A DNA stretch of 64,000 nt from Caulobacterales bacterium (lineage in GTDB: Bacteria > Pseudomonadota > Alphaproteobacteria > Caulobacterales > Aquidulcibacteraceae), in contig JAFLCU010000010.1 of assembly GCA_017303355.1 (NCBI GenBank), positions 62,001 through 126,000 on the forward strand. Reading direction: 5' to 3'. Below, one piece after another: positions 53,059 through 61,059 of the stretch. Made by a program: the position numbers and the translations under genes. The notes beneath the pieces were generated by a model. The model saw nothing but the letters and a program-made list of their open reading frames with translations, was not told the origin of the DNA and made no database searches. Numbering within the stretch: position 1 is the first letter of the stretch; every line of letters starts with the position of its first letter.

Positions 53059-53955
53059 CTAGTCGGACCAGAGCCGCGCTGAATAGCGCATCGTGGCCGG
53101 CATCTTGATGACAGGGATCTCTGTCGGCGCCTGGTAAATCTCTGCCTCAAGCCAATCGATCTCGCCCTGCGGATCGTCGGTCAAGATCCACCAGGCCTTT
53201 CGCCGTTTGCCCTCGCCGTCGTCCCAGCGGTAATTGCGCGCCTTCAATGCGGCGCGCTGTTCAAAGGCCGTGTCTTCGGCCCGCACAGCCCAAAGCGGCC
53301 TCCGCGCGCAATCGAGCAGCGCCTTCAGTCCCGAGCGCCCCGTGCCGGGCAGCGGCTGCGTCAACAAGAATACGGTCGCCAGCGCGTCGGACAGCGCGCG
53401 GTGCCCGTCGTGAAACCACCCCGCCTTCATTAGCAGATAGTCAAGTTTTGCCGATCCCAGACCCTCGGCTTTCCAGTCGATGTCGATGAAGGAGCAAGCC
53501 CAATGCTTCTGCTCGAAGATCGGCCAGAGCTTTTCCACCATCGGCCGATCGAACGCGGCATTATGGGCGATGATCAATTGCGCCGGTTCAATAACCGCGC
53601 GCACGGCCTCCGCTTCGATTGTCTTGCCCGCGACATCGGCGTCGGTGATGCCGTGAACGCGCGCGCTTTCTTCCGGGATAGGAAAGGACGGCTGGCGTAA
53701 AGCTGACAGCGCGCCGGTTTCATCAACACGCACAATACGTCCCGTCTCGCGCTCATACTCAAACGGCAATAGCGCAAGTTCGATCACTTCGTCTGTGTCG
53801 TGATCGAGGCCGGTGGTCTCAGTGTCGACGAACACCGCACGGCGAATGTCGCTACCCGTGGGGTCAAGATTCCATTTCGCCACAGCCGGCACGCGGCGCA
53901 GCAAATGAAAGTCGGGGCTCTGTTCGATCAGCCGCGCGGCGTCGCTCAAATCCAT
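53059..53955 (-). CDS. DEDDh 3'-5' exonuclease (DnaQ-like) beside the ubiquitin-like operon
   Basis: 298 aa from ATG 53955. The exonuclease domain has AVFVDTETTGLD (D44, E46), AHNAAFDRPMVEKL (Asp) and the H...D motif of Exo III in GHRALSDALATVFLL. About 90 C-terminal residues are unique and basic/aromatic (RNYRWDDGEGKRRKAWWI). It is in the same direction as the DUF6527 gene and starts 79 bp after its stop, so it may be the last gene of the ubiquitin-like operon. A DEDDh exonuclease also accompanies the nuclease-helicase of the first island. Confidence 0.8.
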   Translation of the reverse strand: MDLSDAARLIEQSPDFHLLRRVPAVAKWNLDPTGSDIRRAVFVDTETTGLDHDTDEVIELALLPFEYERETGRIVRVDETGALSALRQPSFPIPEESARVHGITDADVAGKTIEAEAVRAVIEPAQLIIAHNAAFDRPMVEKLWPIFEQKHWACSFIDIDWKAEGLGSAKLDYLLMKAGWFHDGHRALSDALATVFLLTQPLPGTGRSGLKALLDCARRPLWAVRAEDTAFEQRAALKARNYRWDDGEGKRRKAWWILTDDPQGEIDWLEAEIYQAPTEIPVIKMPATMRYSARLWSD

Positions 53956-54033
53956 AAGGCGCACCCGATTCCGCGACCATCCAATCCTGCATTGAGTTTT
54001 AGCGTGGGCCAAGTGCGGCGCAAAGCGAAGCGT

Positions 54034-54369
54034 TTAATCGCACCAAATCACCTTGCCGCCGCGCAGCCAGAAGTGCGATCGGCACCCCTGACGCAGCCAG
54101 ACCGATGGCGAGAGCGTGGGCGCGCCGTGGCGGTCAGCGGTCAAATCCCAGCGCGGTTTCACTTCCTTGAGCAGCATGAGTTCGAGGCGCTGGCCGCATC
54201 CGCACGGGCATCGCATGCCAACGCTCCAATCGTCATCATCGTCTCGTGCGAGGACGAGATCGCGTGCAGGCAGGGCGTCCGGCAAGGTGTCGCCGGCCAC
54301 AACGACCAGCCGCCGCGCCGGAAGGATCGCGGCGGTGAGCTTCCGCCACCACAAAGGCATGCGGATCAT
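54034..54369 (-). CDS. DUF6527 zinc-binding protein of the ubiquitin-like operon
   Basis: 111 aa from ATG 54369. The central GMRCPCGCGQRLELMLL and the C-terminal GCRSHFWLRGGKVIW carry Cys/Cys and Cys/His pairs that fit a structural zinc site; WDL...GAPTLSPSVWL lies between. Family members (DUF6527) are found next to bacterial E1/E2/Ubl genes (recollection). The ATG overlaps the stop of the E1 gene, so translation is coupled. It may be an adaptor or a substrate-recognition protein; no catalytic motif is apparent. Confidence 0.75.
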   Translation of the reverse strand: MIRMPLWWRKLTAAILPARRLVVVAGDTLPDALPARDLVLARDDDDDWSVGMRCPCGCGQRLELMLLKEVKPRWDLTADRHGAPTLSPSVWLRQGCRSHFWLRGGKVIWCD

Positions 54370-55757
54370 GCCAGTGCTCGCGGCGGCGCCAGCGCGGGAA
54401 GGCCTAGAAGCGGCTCCTGCGCGCCACGGCCCAGCAGAGCGCGATCGACCGCTTGCCAAGATGATTCCGCAAAGCGCTCTTCATCGCCGTCGGCCAACAG
54501 AAAGATCGTGCGCGCGTAGCGCTCGTTCGGTGCATGGCGGAACGGGAAGGTGCGGGCGATGAATTCCATCACGCATGCAGATGCTGCGCGCATATTCAGC
54601 GTGATGACAGCCGGCGCCTCTTCAGCCAGCCCGCGCAGATAGCCGTCCTTGATGCGTTGATCGAGGGCGTCTGGCGCTGTGCGCGCCAGATATTCGGCCT
54701 CCAAAGTCGCTGGCGTATAAACGCCGCGATCGCTCAGCGTCGCCCCGCCTGGACGAACATAGTCGATGCGCCCGCACACTTCGGCGATGGCGTGATCGCC
54801 GGCGCTTGATGCGCGCGTCGGAATGGAGACGCCAAGGTCGAAGAGGGGCATGAGAAAGCTGGCGGCGATACGGTCGGCGATGTGGCGTCCTTCGCCGGTA
54901 TCGACGCAAGAGAATATGAAATCGGCCTCGCTGGCCGCCAGCACCGCCTCGCGCGCGGCAAGCGTGGTTGGGATGGTGCGGATCTCACAATCCGGCCTAA
55001 AGCGGCGAATGGCGTCGGCGAACATGTCCACTTTCAATGCGCCAATCTCGGCGCATGTGGAATTGAGGATGCGGTTGAGATTGCGCGCTTCCAGCCGGTC
55101 GTGATCGATCAGCATGATTTCGTCGAACCCAAGCCGGGCCAATTGTTCGGCGACGATGGAGCCCGTCCCCGATACGCCGACAATGCAGACGCTGAGCCGC
55201 GCAAGCGTCTCGGTCATAGCGCTGGTGAAAGCGATCGCGGCCTTGGTACGGTTAAGGCGCGCGTCATCGTCGAACATGCAAACAATGTCATGGCCCGCAA
55301 CAAGAATGAGATCGATCGGCGACATGCGCACGCCGTCCGCGTAGAGCCGTGCGCGCATCGCGCCGTCAGGCGTCATGATCGCTGAGCCGCAGAGGCGATC
55401 GGTCCCGTGAAAAAGTGCGGGCATGAGGCTCTGGTCGCTGGCGTCGTCGAGCGCGGAAAATCCCAGTAGCCCACCGGGATGAGAATGGACCGCAATGATG
55501 GCGAGCCGGTCTTGCTCTGCGCGGTCAATGGCGCGCTCGACATAGGCGCCGGGCCAGGTGAGCGCGTCGCGCTCGCGGGCGCATGCCTTATGCGGCACGA
55601 TGACGATGTCACGCGCGAGAAGCTTCAAGCGCTTGCCGTGCACGATCGTGCAAAGCAGCAACGCCGCCGCTTCAAGACCATCACCTGGAAAGAGATGGTC
55701 TTGCAGGCGCTTGTGAAGGTCTTGGGTGACAACCAACGTGGCGTCGCGGCGGATCAT
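54366..55757 (-). CDS. JAB peptidase - E1 (ThiF) fusion of the ubiquitin-like operon
   Basis: 463 aa from ATG 55757. The N-terminal JAB/MPN domain has E29 and the JAMM motif H91-S-H93-P-G-G...S101...D, so it is likely an active deubiquitinase-like protease. The C-terminal ThiF/E1 domain has VGVSGTGSIVAEQLARLG (Gly-rich loop, 194-), LIDHD (D218), ARNLNR and FSCVDTGEGR (~282-291). It should adenylate the C-terminus of a ubiquitin-like protein. The family's usual Cys pair in PGGxCLxC is absent: here the loop is RPGGATLSDRG (~335-345). It overlaps the Ubl-E2 stop (ATGA). The longer upstream frame is a shadow of that gene. Confidence 0.85.
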   Translation of the reverse strand: MIRRDATLVVTQDLHKRLQDHLFPGDGLEAAALLLCTIVHGKRLKLLARDIVIVPHKACARERDALTWPGAYVERAIDRAEQDRLAIIAVHSHPGGLLGFSALDDASDQSLMPALFHGTDRLCGSAIMTPDGAMRARLYADGVRMSPIDLILVAGHDIVCMFDDDARLNRTKAAIAFTSAMTETLARLSVCIVGVSGTGSIVAEQLARLGFDEIMLIDHDRLEARNLNRILNSTCAEIGALKVDMFADAIRRFRPDCEIRTIPTTLAAREAVLAASEADFIFSCVDTGEGRHIADRIAASFLMPLFDLGVSIPTRASSAGDHAIAEVCGRIDYVRPGGATLSDRGVYTPATLEAEYLARTAPDALDQRIKDGYLRGLAEEAPAVITLNMRAASACVMEFIARTFPFRHAPNERYARTIFLLADGDEERFAESSWQAVDRALLGRGAQEPLLGLPALAPPRALA

Positions 55758-56443
55758 TGCCCGACTTCCCGAGAAAGCGATGTGTCCACGAGAGCGAGGT
55801 GTGTCGCCAGCGTGTCGCGGGTGCTGTCCCAGGGGCGATGGCGGGACCAGCGTTGATAGGCGACGCCGAAGATGGTCTCGGTGTGCTCGGTCTGCGCGAT
55901 ATTGGCGCCCGACGCCAAGGTGACGCGCGGATTGCAGTAAAACATGTCGAGTTGCGCGCCGGGATAGCTGATCGGAATTTCGATCGCGATGTCGACCGCG
56001 CAGGCTGAGAAGCCGGCCGGCAACACATACCCATAGATCAAAAGCCAGCGCCGTCCGCCGTCGAGCGCGGTTTCCCAACGCGCGCCCATGGCGCTCAGCA
56101 GCACTTCGTCTTGGGGCAAGAGCGCAAAGTCGCAACGGCGAGGCGCGATGGCCTCGCCGTTGTCGATCTGGCGCGGGGTGAGCCGGAGCTTCTCGATCCC
56201 GGGATGACGAAGGTCGATCACGTCATCGAGGCCGACCTCTTTCTTCGGGCCGTCCGTGGCTTTGAGCACGATGATCCAGCCGGTGTCGGGATTGAACCCG
56301 GCCAGCTTGATGGCGCGCCGGACGACGATCCGGGGTTCATCCGATTCGACCTTCACACCCTGGACGTTCAGCCGCCACGGCGGCTCCTTGTCCGGACGGC
56401 CGCGATTATCCGATTGGTCAGAAACGATATTTTCCTCAGGCAT
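55754..56443 (-). CDS. Ubiquitin-like (multiubiquitin) domain - E2 fusion
   Basis: 229 aa. Residues ~23-90 form a Multi_ubiq-type beta-grasp domain (PPWRLNVQGVKVESDEPRIV, VGLDDVIDLRHPGIEKLRL). From ~105 to the end is a prokaryotic E2 of the family-E type: DFALLPQDEVLLSAMG, WLLIYGYVLPAGFSA, IPISYPGAQLDMFYCNP (C170) and YQRWSRHRPWDSTRDTLATH (~197-214). It would carry activated Ubl from the E1 to a target. Only one Ubl domain is present and it has no free C-terminal Gly-Gly. A strong AGGAGG lies four nt before the ATG. It is the first gene of the operon and divergent from the WYL gene. Confidence 0.8.
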   Translation of the reverse strand: MPEENIVSDQSDNRGRPDKEPPWRLNVQGVKVESDEPRIVVRRAIKLAGFNPDTGWIIVLKATDGPKKEVGLDDVIDLRHPGIEKLRLTPRQIDNGEAIAPRRCDFALLPQDEVLLSAMGARWETALDGGRRWLLIYGYVLPAGFSACAVDIAIEIPISYPGAQLDMFYCNPRVTLASGANIAQTEHTETIFGVAYQRWSRHRPWDSTRDTLATHLALVDTSLSREVGQ

Positions 56444-56512
56444 GCTGCCCTCCTGTTAAAGGGTCAGCACCCCGGAAGGGCGGTGACCGTCAGGGAGCAC
56501 TATGATAGGTTG

Positions 56513-56533
56513 CTACGTCAGAAACGGACGTAG
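56513..56533 (+). promoter_or_regulatory. Operator-like palindrome O1 in the WYL / Ubl-E2 divergent promoter
   Basis: CTACGTC-N7-GACGTAG, perfect 7-bp arms. It lies 6 bp before the WYL start codon, so binding would cover that gene's ribosome site, and 70 bp before the Ubl-E2 start. A near-identical copy in opposite orientation lies before the nuclease-helicase (57570-57590). Best read as the binding site of the adjacent WYL regulator. Confidence 0.65.
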
Positions 56534-56539
56534 GTCTCC

Positions 56540-57556
56540 ATGCGGCACGAAAAAGCTGAACAGATGCTGGTGCTCGCCCGCCTGCTCGCGAGCAGCGCGG
56601 AGGGGCTGACGCTGGATGAGATGGCGTCCGAAATGGGCGTCGGCCGGCGCACCATAGAGCGCATGCGAGATGGCTTGGCGCGCCTCTTTCCGCAGATGGA
56701 TGAGATCAGCGACGGCGCTAGCAAGCGTTTCCGCATCCCCGGCGGGCTGGACAGCTTCTTCCAGAGTCCCACGACCGACGAATTGAACGCGCTCGGTCAG
56801 ACCGCCGCCAATCTCGAAGAGGCAGGAATGACCGGCCACGCTCGGGCGCTGCGCAGCCTAGATAAGAAGGTACGCGCCGCGATGAAGCCGCCGGTGCTGC
56901 GCAAGGTGGCGCCTGATCTCGAAGCGTTGCTGCAAGCAGAACTTATCGCCGTTCAGGCAGGGCCGCGCCCAATCGAAGATGAACAGGTGATGGTGAAATT
57001 GCGCGAAGCGATCTGCGCGATGACGGCGGTGCAATTTCATTATCAAAGCGCCGGTAAGCCGGCGGCGACGCGCAAGGTCGCGCCCTATGGCATCCTCTTT
57101 GGACGGATGAATTATCTGATCGGGCCGGAGATCGGCTTCGACAAGATCAAGAGCTGGCGCTTGGACCGCATGACGCAATTGGAATTGCTCACGCTGCCCG
57201 CCCCGCGCCCGGCGGATTTCAGCCTGCCCAAATTCGCCAATGCGTCGTTTGGCTTTTTCCACGCCGATCCTGAAGACGTGGTGCTGCGTGTGCTGAAAGA
57301 GGGCGCCGACGATTTTGATAAGTGGCGGTTTCACCCCGACCAAACTGTGGAATACCAGGCTGACGGCAGCGCCATCGTGCGGTTTCGCGCCAGCGGCATG
57401 CTGGAATTGTCGTGGCATCTTTTCAGCTGGCAGAACAAAATCCAGATCATCGCGCCCGCGTCGCTGCGCGCTCTCATGCAGCACGAGCTCGCTACCGCGG
57501 CCACCCATCACCAGACTGCGCCGCCGCCGCCGTCCCAGCCGGCAAGCGTTCACTAA
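56540..57556 (+). CDS. WYL-domain transcriptional regulator
   Basis: 338 aa. An N-terminal helix-turn-helix (LTLDEMASEMGVGRRTIERMRDGLARLF at ~24-51, HTH_11-like) is followed by a WYL domain at about 145-215 (VQFHYQSAGKPAATRKVAPYGILFGRMNYLIG; the W of WYL is Asn here) and a C-terminal WCX-type extension ending in a Pro-rich tail. WYL regulators control several phage-defence systems by sensing nucleic-acid or nucleotide signals. The gene lies between the Ubl operon (divergent) and the nuclease-helicase (54 bp downstream), with a matching palindrome before each. Confidence 0.88.
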   Translation: MRHEKAEQMLVLARLLASSAEGLTLDEMASEMGVGRRTIERMRDGLARLFPQMDEISDGASKRFRIPGGLDSFFQSPTTDELNALGQTAANLEEAGMTGHARALRSLDKKVRAAMKPPVLRKVAPDLEALLQAELIAVQAGPRPIEDEQVMVKLREAICAMTAVQFHYQSAGKPAATRKVAPYGILFGRMNYLIGPEIGFDKIKSWRLDRMTQLELLTLPAPRPADFSLPKFANASFGFFHADPEDVVLRVLKEGADDFDKWRFHPDQTVEYQADGSAIVRFRASGMLELSWHLFSWQNKIQIIAPASLRALMQHELATAATHHQTAPPPPSQPASVH

Positions 57557-57569
57557 GATGGAAGGCGGC

Positions 57570-57590
57570 CTACGTCCGTTTCTGACGTGG
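57570..57590 (+). promoter_or_regulatory. Operator-like palindrome O2 before the nuclease-helicase
   Basis: CTACGTC-N7-GACGTGG, 20 bp before the ATG at 57611. It is the reverse complement of O1 with a 20-bp exact core (19 bp of the palindrome plus one flanking base) and a single change in an outer arm. A conserved inverted copy in 1 kb is very unlikely by chance, so O1 and O2 most likely bind the same regulator. Confidence 0.65.
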
Positions 57591-57610
57591 TGCGGCGTCA
57601 TTCTGCTTTC

Positions 57611-60600
57611 ATGACGCGATCTCTCTCTGCCTCCCGCCTCAATGATTTCCTCGGCTGCGCCCATCAATCGGCGCTGTGGCTGGCTGGCGTCGCCCCGGAT
57701 GAGGAGGTGGACGAGACGCTTCAGCTCATCCGTGCGAAAGGGTTCGAGCACGAAGCCGCCGTGCTAGCGCGGCTGGAAGCCGTGCATGGGCCAGCCATAC
57801 ATATCCCGACCGAGGGTGGAATGGAGGCGCGTGTCGCCGCCACCCACGCGGCGATCGCAAGCGGCGTGCCGCTGATTTATCAGGGCGCGTTGGTGCAAGC
57901 GCCGTGGCTTGGGTTTCCCGACTTCTTGATCCGCAAAGAGACGGCTGCGAGCGGGATCACGTACGAACCGGAGGACGCCAAGCTCGCGCGCAAGGCCAAG
58001 CCCGATTACGTGCTGCAACTCGGCATCTACGCCGATTTGTTGGAAGCATCGGTCGGCCATCCCGTCGCCAACGGCGTCATCCACGGCTCCGGCGACGCGC
58101 CTGAGAGCTTCGATCTGCGTCAAACACGGCACATCCTTCGCCGTCAGATGAAGACGTTTGAGGATTTTGTCGCCAGCGCGGAGCGAGAAACAATTCCTGT
58201 GCCCTGCGCGGCGTGCGCGCAATGTGATTATCAAGCGCGCTGCGAAGCCGAGTGGCGCGCCGCCGACAGCCCATACTTTGTGGCGGGTGTGTCCGGCGCG
58301 CAGGTGGTGAAATTGCGAGAAGGCGGCATCACTACTTTGGCCGACTTGGCGCAAGCGCCTGCCGCGACGACGATTGCTGGCATCGGTGCGCCGACCTTCG
58401 ACAAGCTGCGCCAGCAAGCGCGGCTTCAACTCGCCGCGCGCGAAACAGGCAAACACAGTGTCGAGCTTTTGCCGCTGGAGAGCGGGCGCGGTTTCTTCCA
58501 ATTGCCCGATGCTGATTCCGGCGACCTCTATTTCGATATGGAGGGCGATCCGCTTTATGAGGGCGGGCTCGAATATCTGTTTGGGCTTTGGGGGCCGCTC
58601 GGGAAGGACGGCGCTGACGAATTCGTGCCGATCTGGGCGCATGACCCGATCGCCGAAAAGGCCGCGTTCGAGCAATTGATCCGCCTTTTCGTCGCGCACC
58701 TCGCGCGCCATCCCAACGCGCACATCTACCACTACGCGCAATACGAGCCCAACGCACTGAAGCGCCTCGCTATGCGCTACGCCACAATGGAGGTGGAGCT
58801 AGATCAGCTTCTGCGCGATCGGCGCTTCGTCGATCTCTATCGCATTGTGCGCCAGGGCGTGCGCGCCTCGACCGAGGCCTATTCACTCAAGAGCTTGGAA
58901 CAGATTTATTGGGGCGAGCGCAGCGGCGACGTGACGAACGCGGCGGCCAGCATCGTCGAATACGAACGCTGGCGGGTGTCGCAAGACCAGGCAATTCTGG
59001 ACTCGATTGCACATTATAATAAGGACGATTGCGTCTCGACCGCGCAGATGCACCGCTGGCTCGTTGGCCTGCGCCCGGCGGGTGCGAGCTACAGGATTGT
59101 TGATGAACTCGGCGGCGACGAGCGCGACAAAGCCGCCGAACGCACCGCTTTGGAAGTGCGCCGACAGCAAATCGCCGCGTCGGTGCGCGCCTCGACGGCG
59201 GGGAACGAGGCCGTACGCGAAGTGGTCGCCGAGCTGATCTGGTTTCACCAACGGGCGCAGAAGCCCGGATGGTGGGCGTTGTTCGAGCGGCAAATGTGGT
59301 CGGATGAGGAATTGATCGATGACGCCGAAAGTCTCGGCGCGTTGGAATTGGATACGTCCGTGCCAGCGCAAACGGACAAGCAATCCTTGCTGAGGACGTT
59401 TTGCTTCCCGCCGCAGGACACCAAGCTGAAATTGGGCGACACGCCGCGCATTGCCGAGACGCTGGCCAATGCCGGGACGATCGTGGATCTCGCGCCCGAT
59501 CAAGGGCGGGTTGTGCTGCGGCGCGGCATCCGGGCCGGCGACTTCCCGGCGCGGTTTGGATTGTTGTCGGCGCCGATCAGCCAGCAAAACTTGCCGGTGG
59601 CGGTTGCGGCTTTTGCCGCGCGATTTGCCGCCGGTGATCTCGATCGTGATGCGGCGCTGATGGATTTCCTGATGCGCCGCGCGCCGCGGCTGAAGGGGCG
59701 AGCGCCCAACGCGCCGATCTTAGCGCCGGGCGAAGACGTGGTCGCGGGCACGACGCGTGCGGTCATCGACCTCGATGGCAGCACGCTCTTTGTGCAAGGC
59801 CCGCCCGGAACAGGAAAGACTTACACGATCGCTGCGGTGATCCTCGATCTCTTGAAGCGCGGCCACCGCGTCGGCGTCTCGTCCAACTCGCACAAGGCCA
59901 TCAACAAGGTGCTTGAGGAGGTCGAGGTGCAGGCGAAGGCCGGCGCTCACTTCGTCGGCGTCAAGAAGGGCACGAAGGACGATCCCGACACGCATTTCGA
60001 CAGCGCACACATCACGACAGTGTTCAAGTCCGAGGACGTGGCGGCGCAGCATCGCTTGGTCGGCGGCACGGCGTTTCATTTTTGCCGTGACGATCAGCAG
60101 GGCCAGTTCGATTATCTGATCGTCGATGAAGCCGGGCAGGTGTCGCTGGGCAATCTGGTGGCGATGGCAGGCGCCGCGCGCAATCTGGTGTTGGTCGGCG
60201 ACCAGATGCAACTCGCCCAACCAATCCAGGGCGTACACCCCGGTGAGACAGGCATGTCCGCGTTGGATTATCTGTTGCAGGGATTGGCGACAGTGCCGCC
60301 TGAGCGCGGTATCTTGCTGAACCAAAGTCGGCGCATGCGTCCGGAAATTTGCGGGTTCATCTCCGAGGCCATGTACGATGGCCGCTTGTCATCGCACCCC
60401 GATGCGGAGCTTCGCGAAATCGTGACGGCGGCGGGCGCGCATCCCGCCATTCGCCCGGCCGGCGTGGTGTTTCTGCAGGCGTCTCACCAGGGCAACACGC
60501 AGAGCAGCTCGGCCGAGGCCGACGCGATCGAGCATCTGGTCGCCGTGCTAGTCGCCCAAGGCGTCCGCCGCAAGAACGGCGAGATTACACCTTTAGTGTT

Positions 60601-60946
60601 GGCCGACATTCTGGTCGTGGCGCCGTACAACATGCAGGTAAATCTGCTTCGCCAACGCCTGCCTGATGACGTGAAGGTCGGCACGATCGACAAGTTCCAG
60701 GGCCAAGAAGCGCCGGTGGTAATTTTGTCGATGACCACTTCACGAGGCGAAGACGCGCCACGCGGCACGGCGTTTCTGTTCAACCGCAATCGCTTCAATG
60801 TGGCCATCAGCCGGGCGCAATGCCTCGCCATTGTCGTGCATAGCGGCGAATTGCTCGAAGGGTCGTGGCGGCGCATTGACGATCTACGCCGCCTCAATCT
60901 CCTGGCGCACGCAGCGTCCGTGGCAACGCATGCCATGCATCCGTAA
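57611..60946 (+). CDS. RecB-like nuclease / RNase H-like nuclease / SF1 helicase fusion (TM0106-type), copy 2
   Basis: 1111 aa from ATG 57611; an in-frame ATG 24 nt earlier would overlap operator O2. Same order as the copy at 2063: RecB/Cas4-like nuclease with LDFLIR-type Asp, DAKLARKAKPDYVLQLGIYADLL and the cluster C199-x2-C202-x2-C205-x5-C211; RNase H-like domain with D309-M-E311-G-D313, HIYHYAQYE and YNKDDC; SF1 helicase with Walker A GPPGTGKT (K736), VDEAGQVSLGNL, GDQMQLAQPIQG, IDKFQGQ and NRFNVAISRAQ. It is downstream of the WYL gene on the same strand and carries operator O2, so it is probably co-regulated with the ubiquitin-like operon. Confidence 0.85.
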   Translation: MTRSLSASRLNDFLGCAHQSALWLAGVAPDEEVDETLQLIRAKGFEHEAAVLARLEAVHGPAIHIPTEGGMEARVAATHAAIASGVPLIYQGALVQAPWLGFPDFLIRKETAASGITYEPEDAKLARKAKPDYVLQLGIYADLLEASVGHPVANGVIHGSGDAPESFDLRQTRHILRRQMKTFEDFVASAERETIPVPCAACAQCDYQARCEAEWRAADSPYFVAGVSGAQVVKLREGGITTLADLAQAPAATTIAGIGAPTFDKLRQQARLQLAARETGKHSVELLPLESGRGFFQLPDADSGDLYFDMEGDPLYEGGLEYLFGLWGPLGKDGADEFVPIWAHDPIAEKAAFEQLIRLFVAHLARHPNAHIYHYAQYEPNALKRLAMRYATMEVELDQLLRDRRFVDLYRIVRQGVRASTEAYSLKSLEQIYWGERSGDVTNAAASIVEYERWRVSQDQAILDSIAHYNKDDCVSTAQMHRWLVGLRPAGASYRIVDELGGDERDKAAERTALEVRRQQIAASVRASTAGNEAVREVVAELIWFHQRAQKPGWWALFERQMWSDEELIDDAESLGALELDTSVPAQTDKQSLLRTFCFPPQDTKLKLGDTPRIAETLANAGTIVDLAPDQGRVVLRRGIRAGDFPARFGLLSAPISQQNLPVAVAAFAARFAAGDLDRDAALMDFLMRRAPRLKGRAPNAPILAPGEDVVAGTTRAVIDLDGSTLFVQGPPGTGKTYTIAAVILDLLKRGHRVGVSSNSHKAINKVLEEVEVQAKAGAHFVGVKKGTKDDPDTHFDSAHITTVFKSEDVAAQHRLVGGTAFHFCRDDQQGQFDYLIVDEAGQVSLGNLVAMAGAARNLVLVGDQMQLAQPIQGVHPGETGMSALDYLLQGLATVPPERGILLNQSRRMRPEICGFISEAMYDGRLSSHPDAELREIVTAAGAHPAIRPAGVVFLQASHQGNTQSSSAEADAIEHLVAVLVAQGVRRKNGEITPLVLADILVVAPYNMQVNLLRQRLPDDVKVGTIDKFQGQEAPVVILSMTTSRGEDAPRGTAFLFNRNRFNVAISRAQCLAIVVHSGELLEGSWRRIDDLRRLNLLAHAASVATHAMHP

Positions 60947-61059
60947 CTGCAGCGGTCTCGTGAATACGGCCGCGGATTTTGCTCGGTGGATGCGAGCCGC
61001 TTTCAACGGAGAACGAAGGAACCAATCACTCGAAAGGGGTGGGGTTATCCGCACAAATC

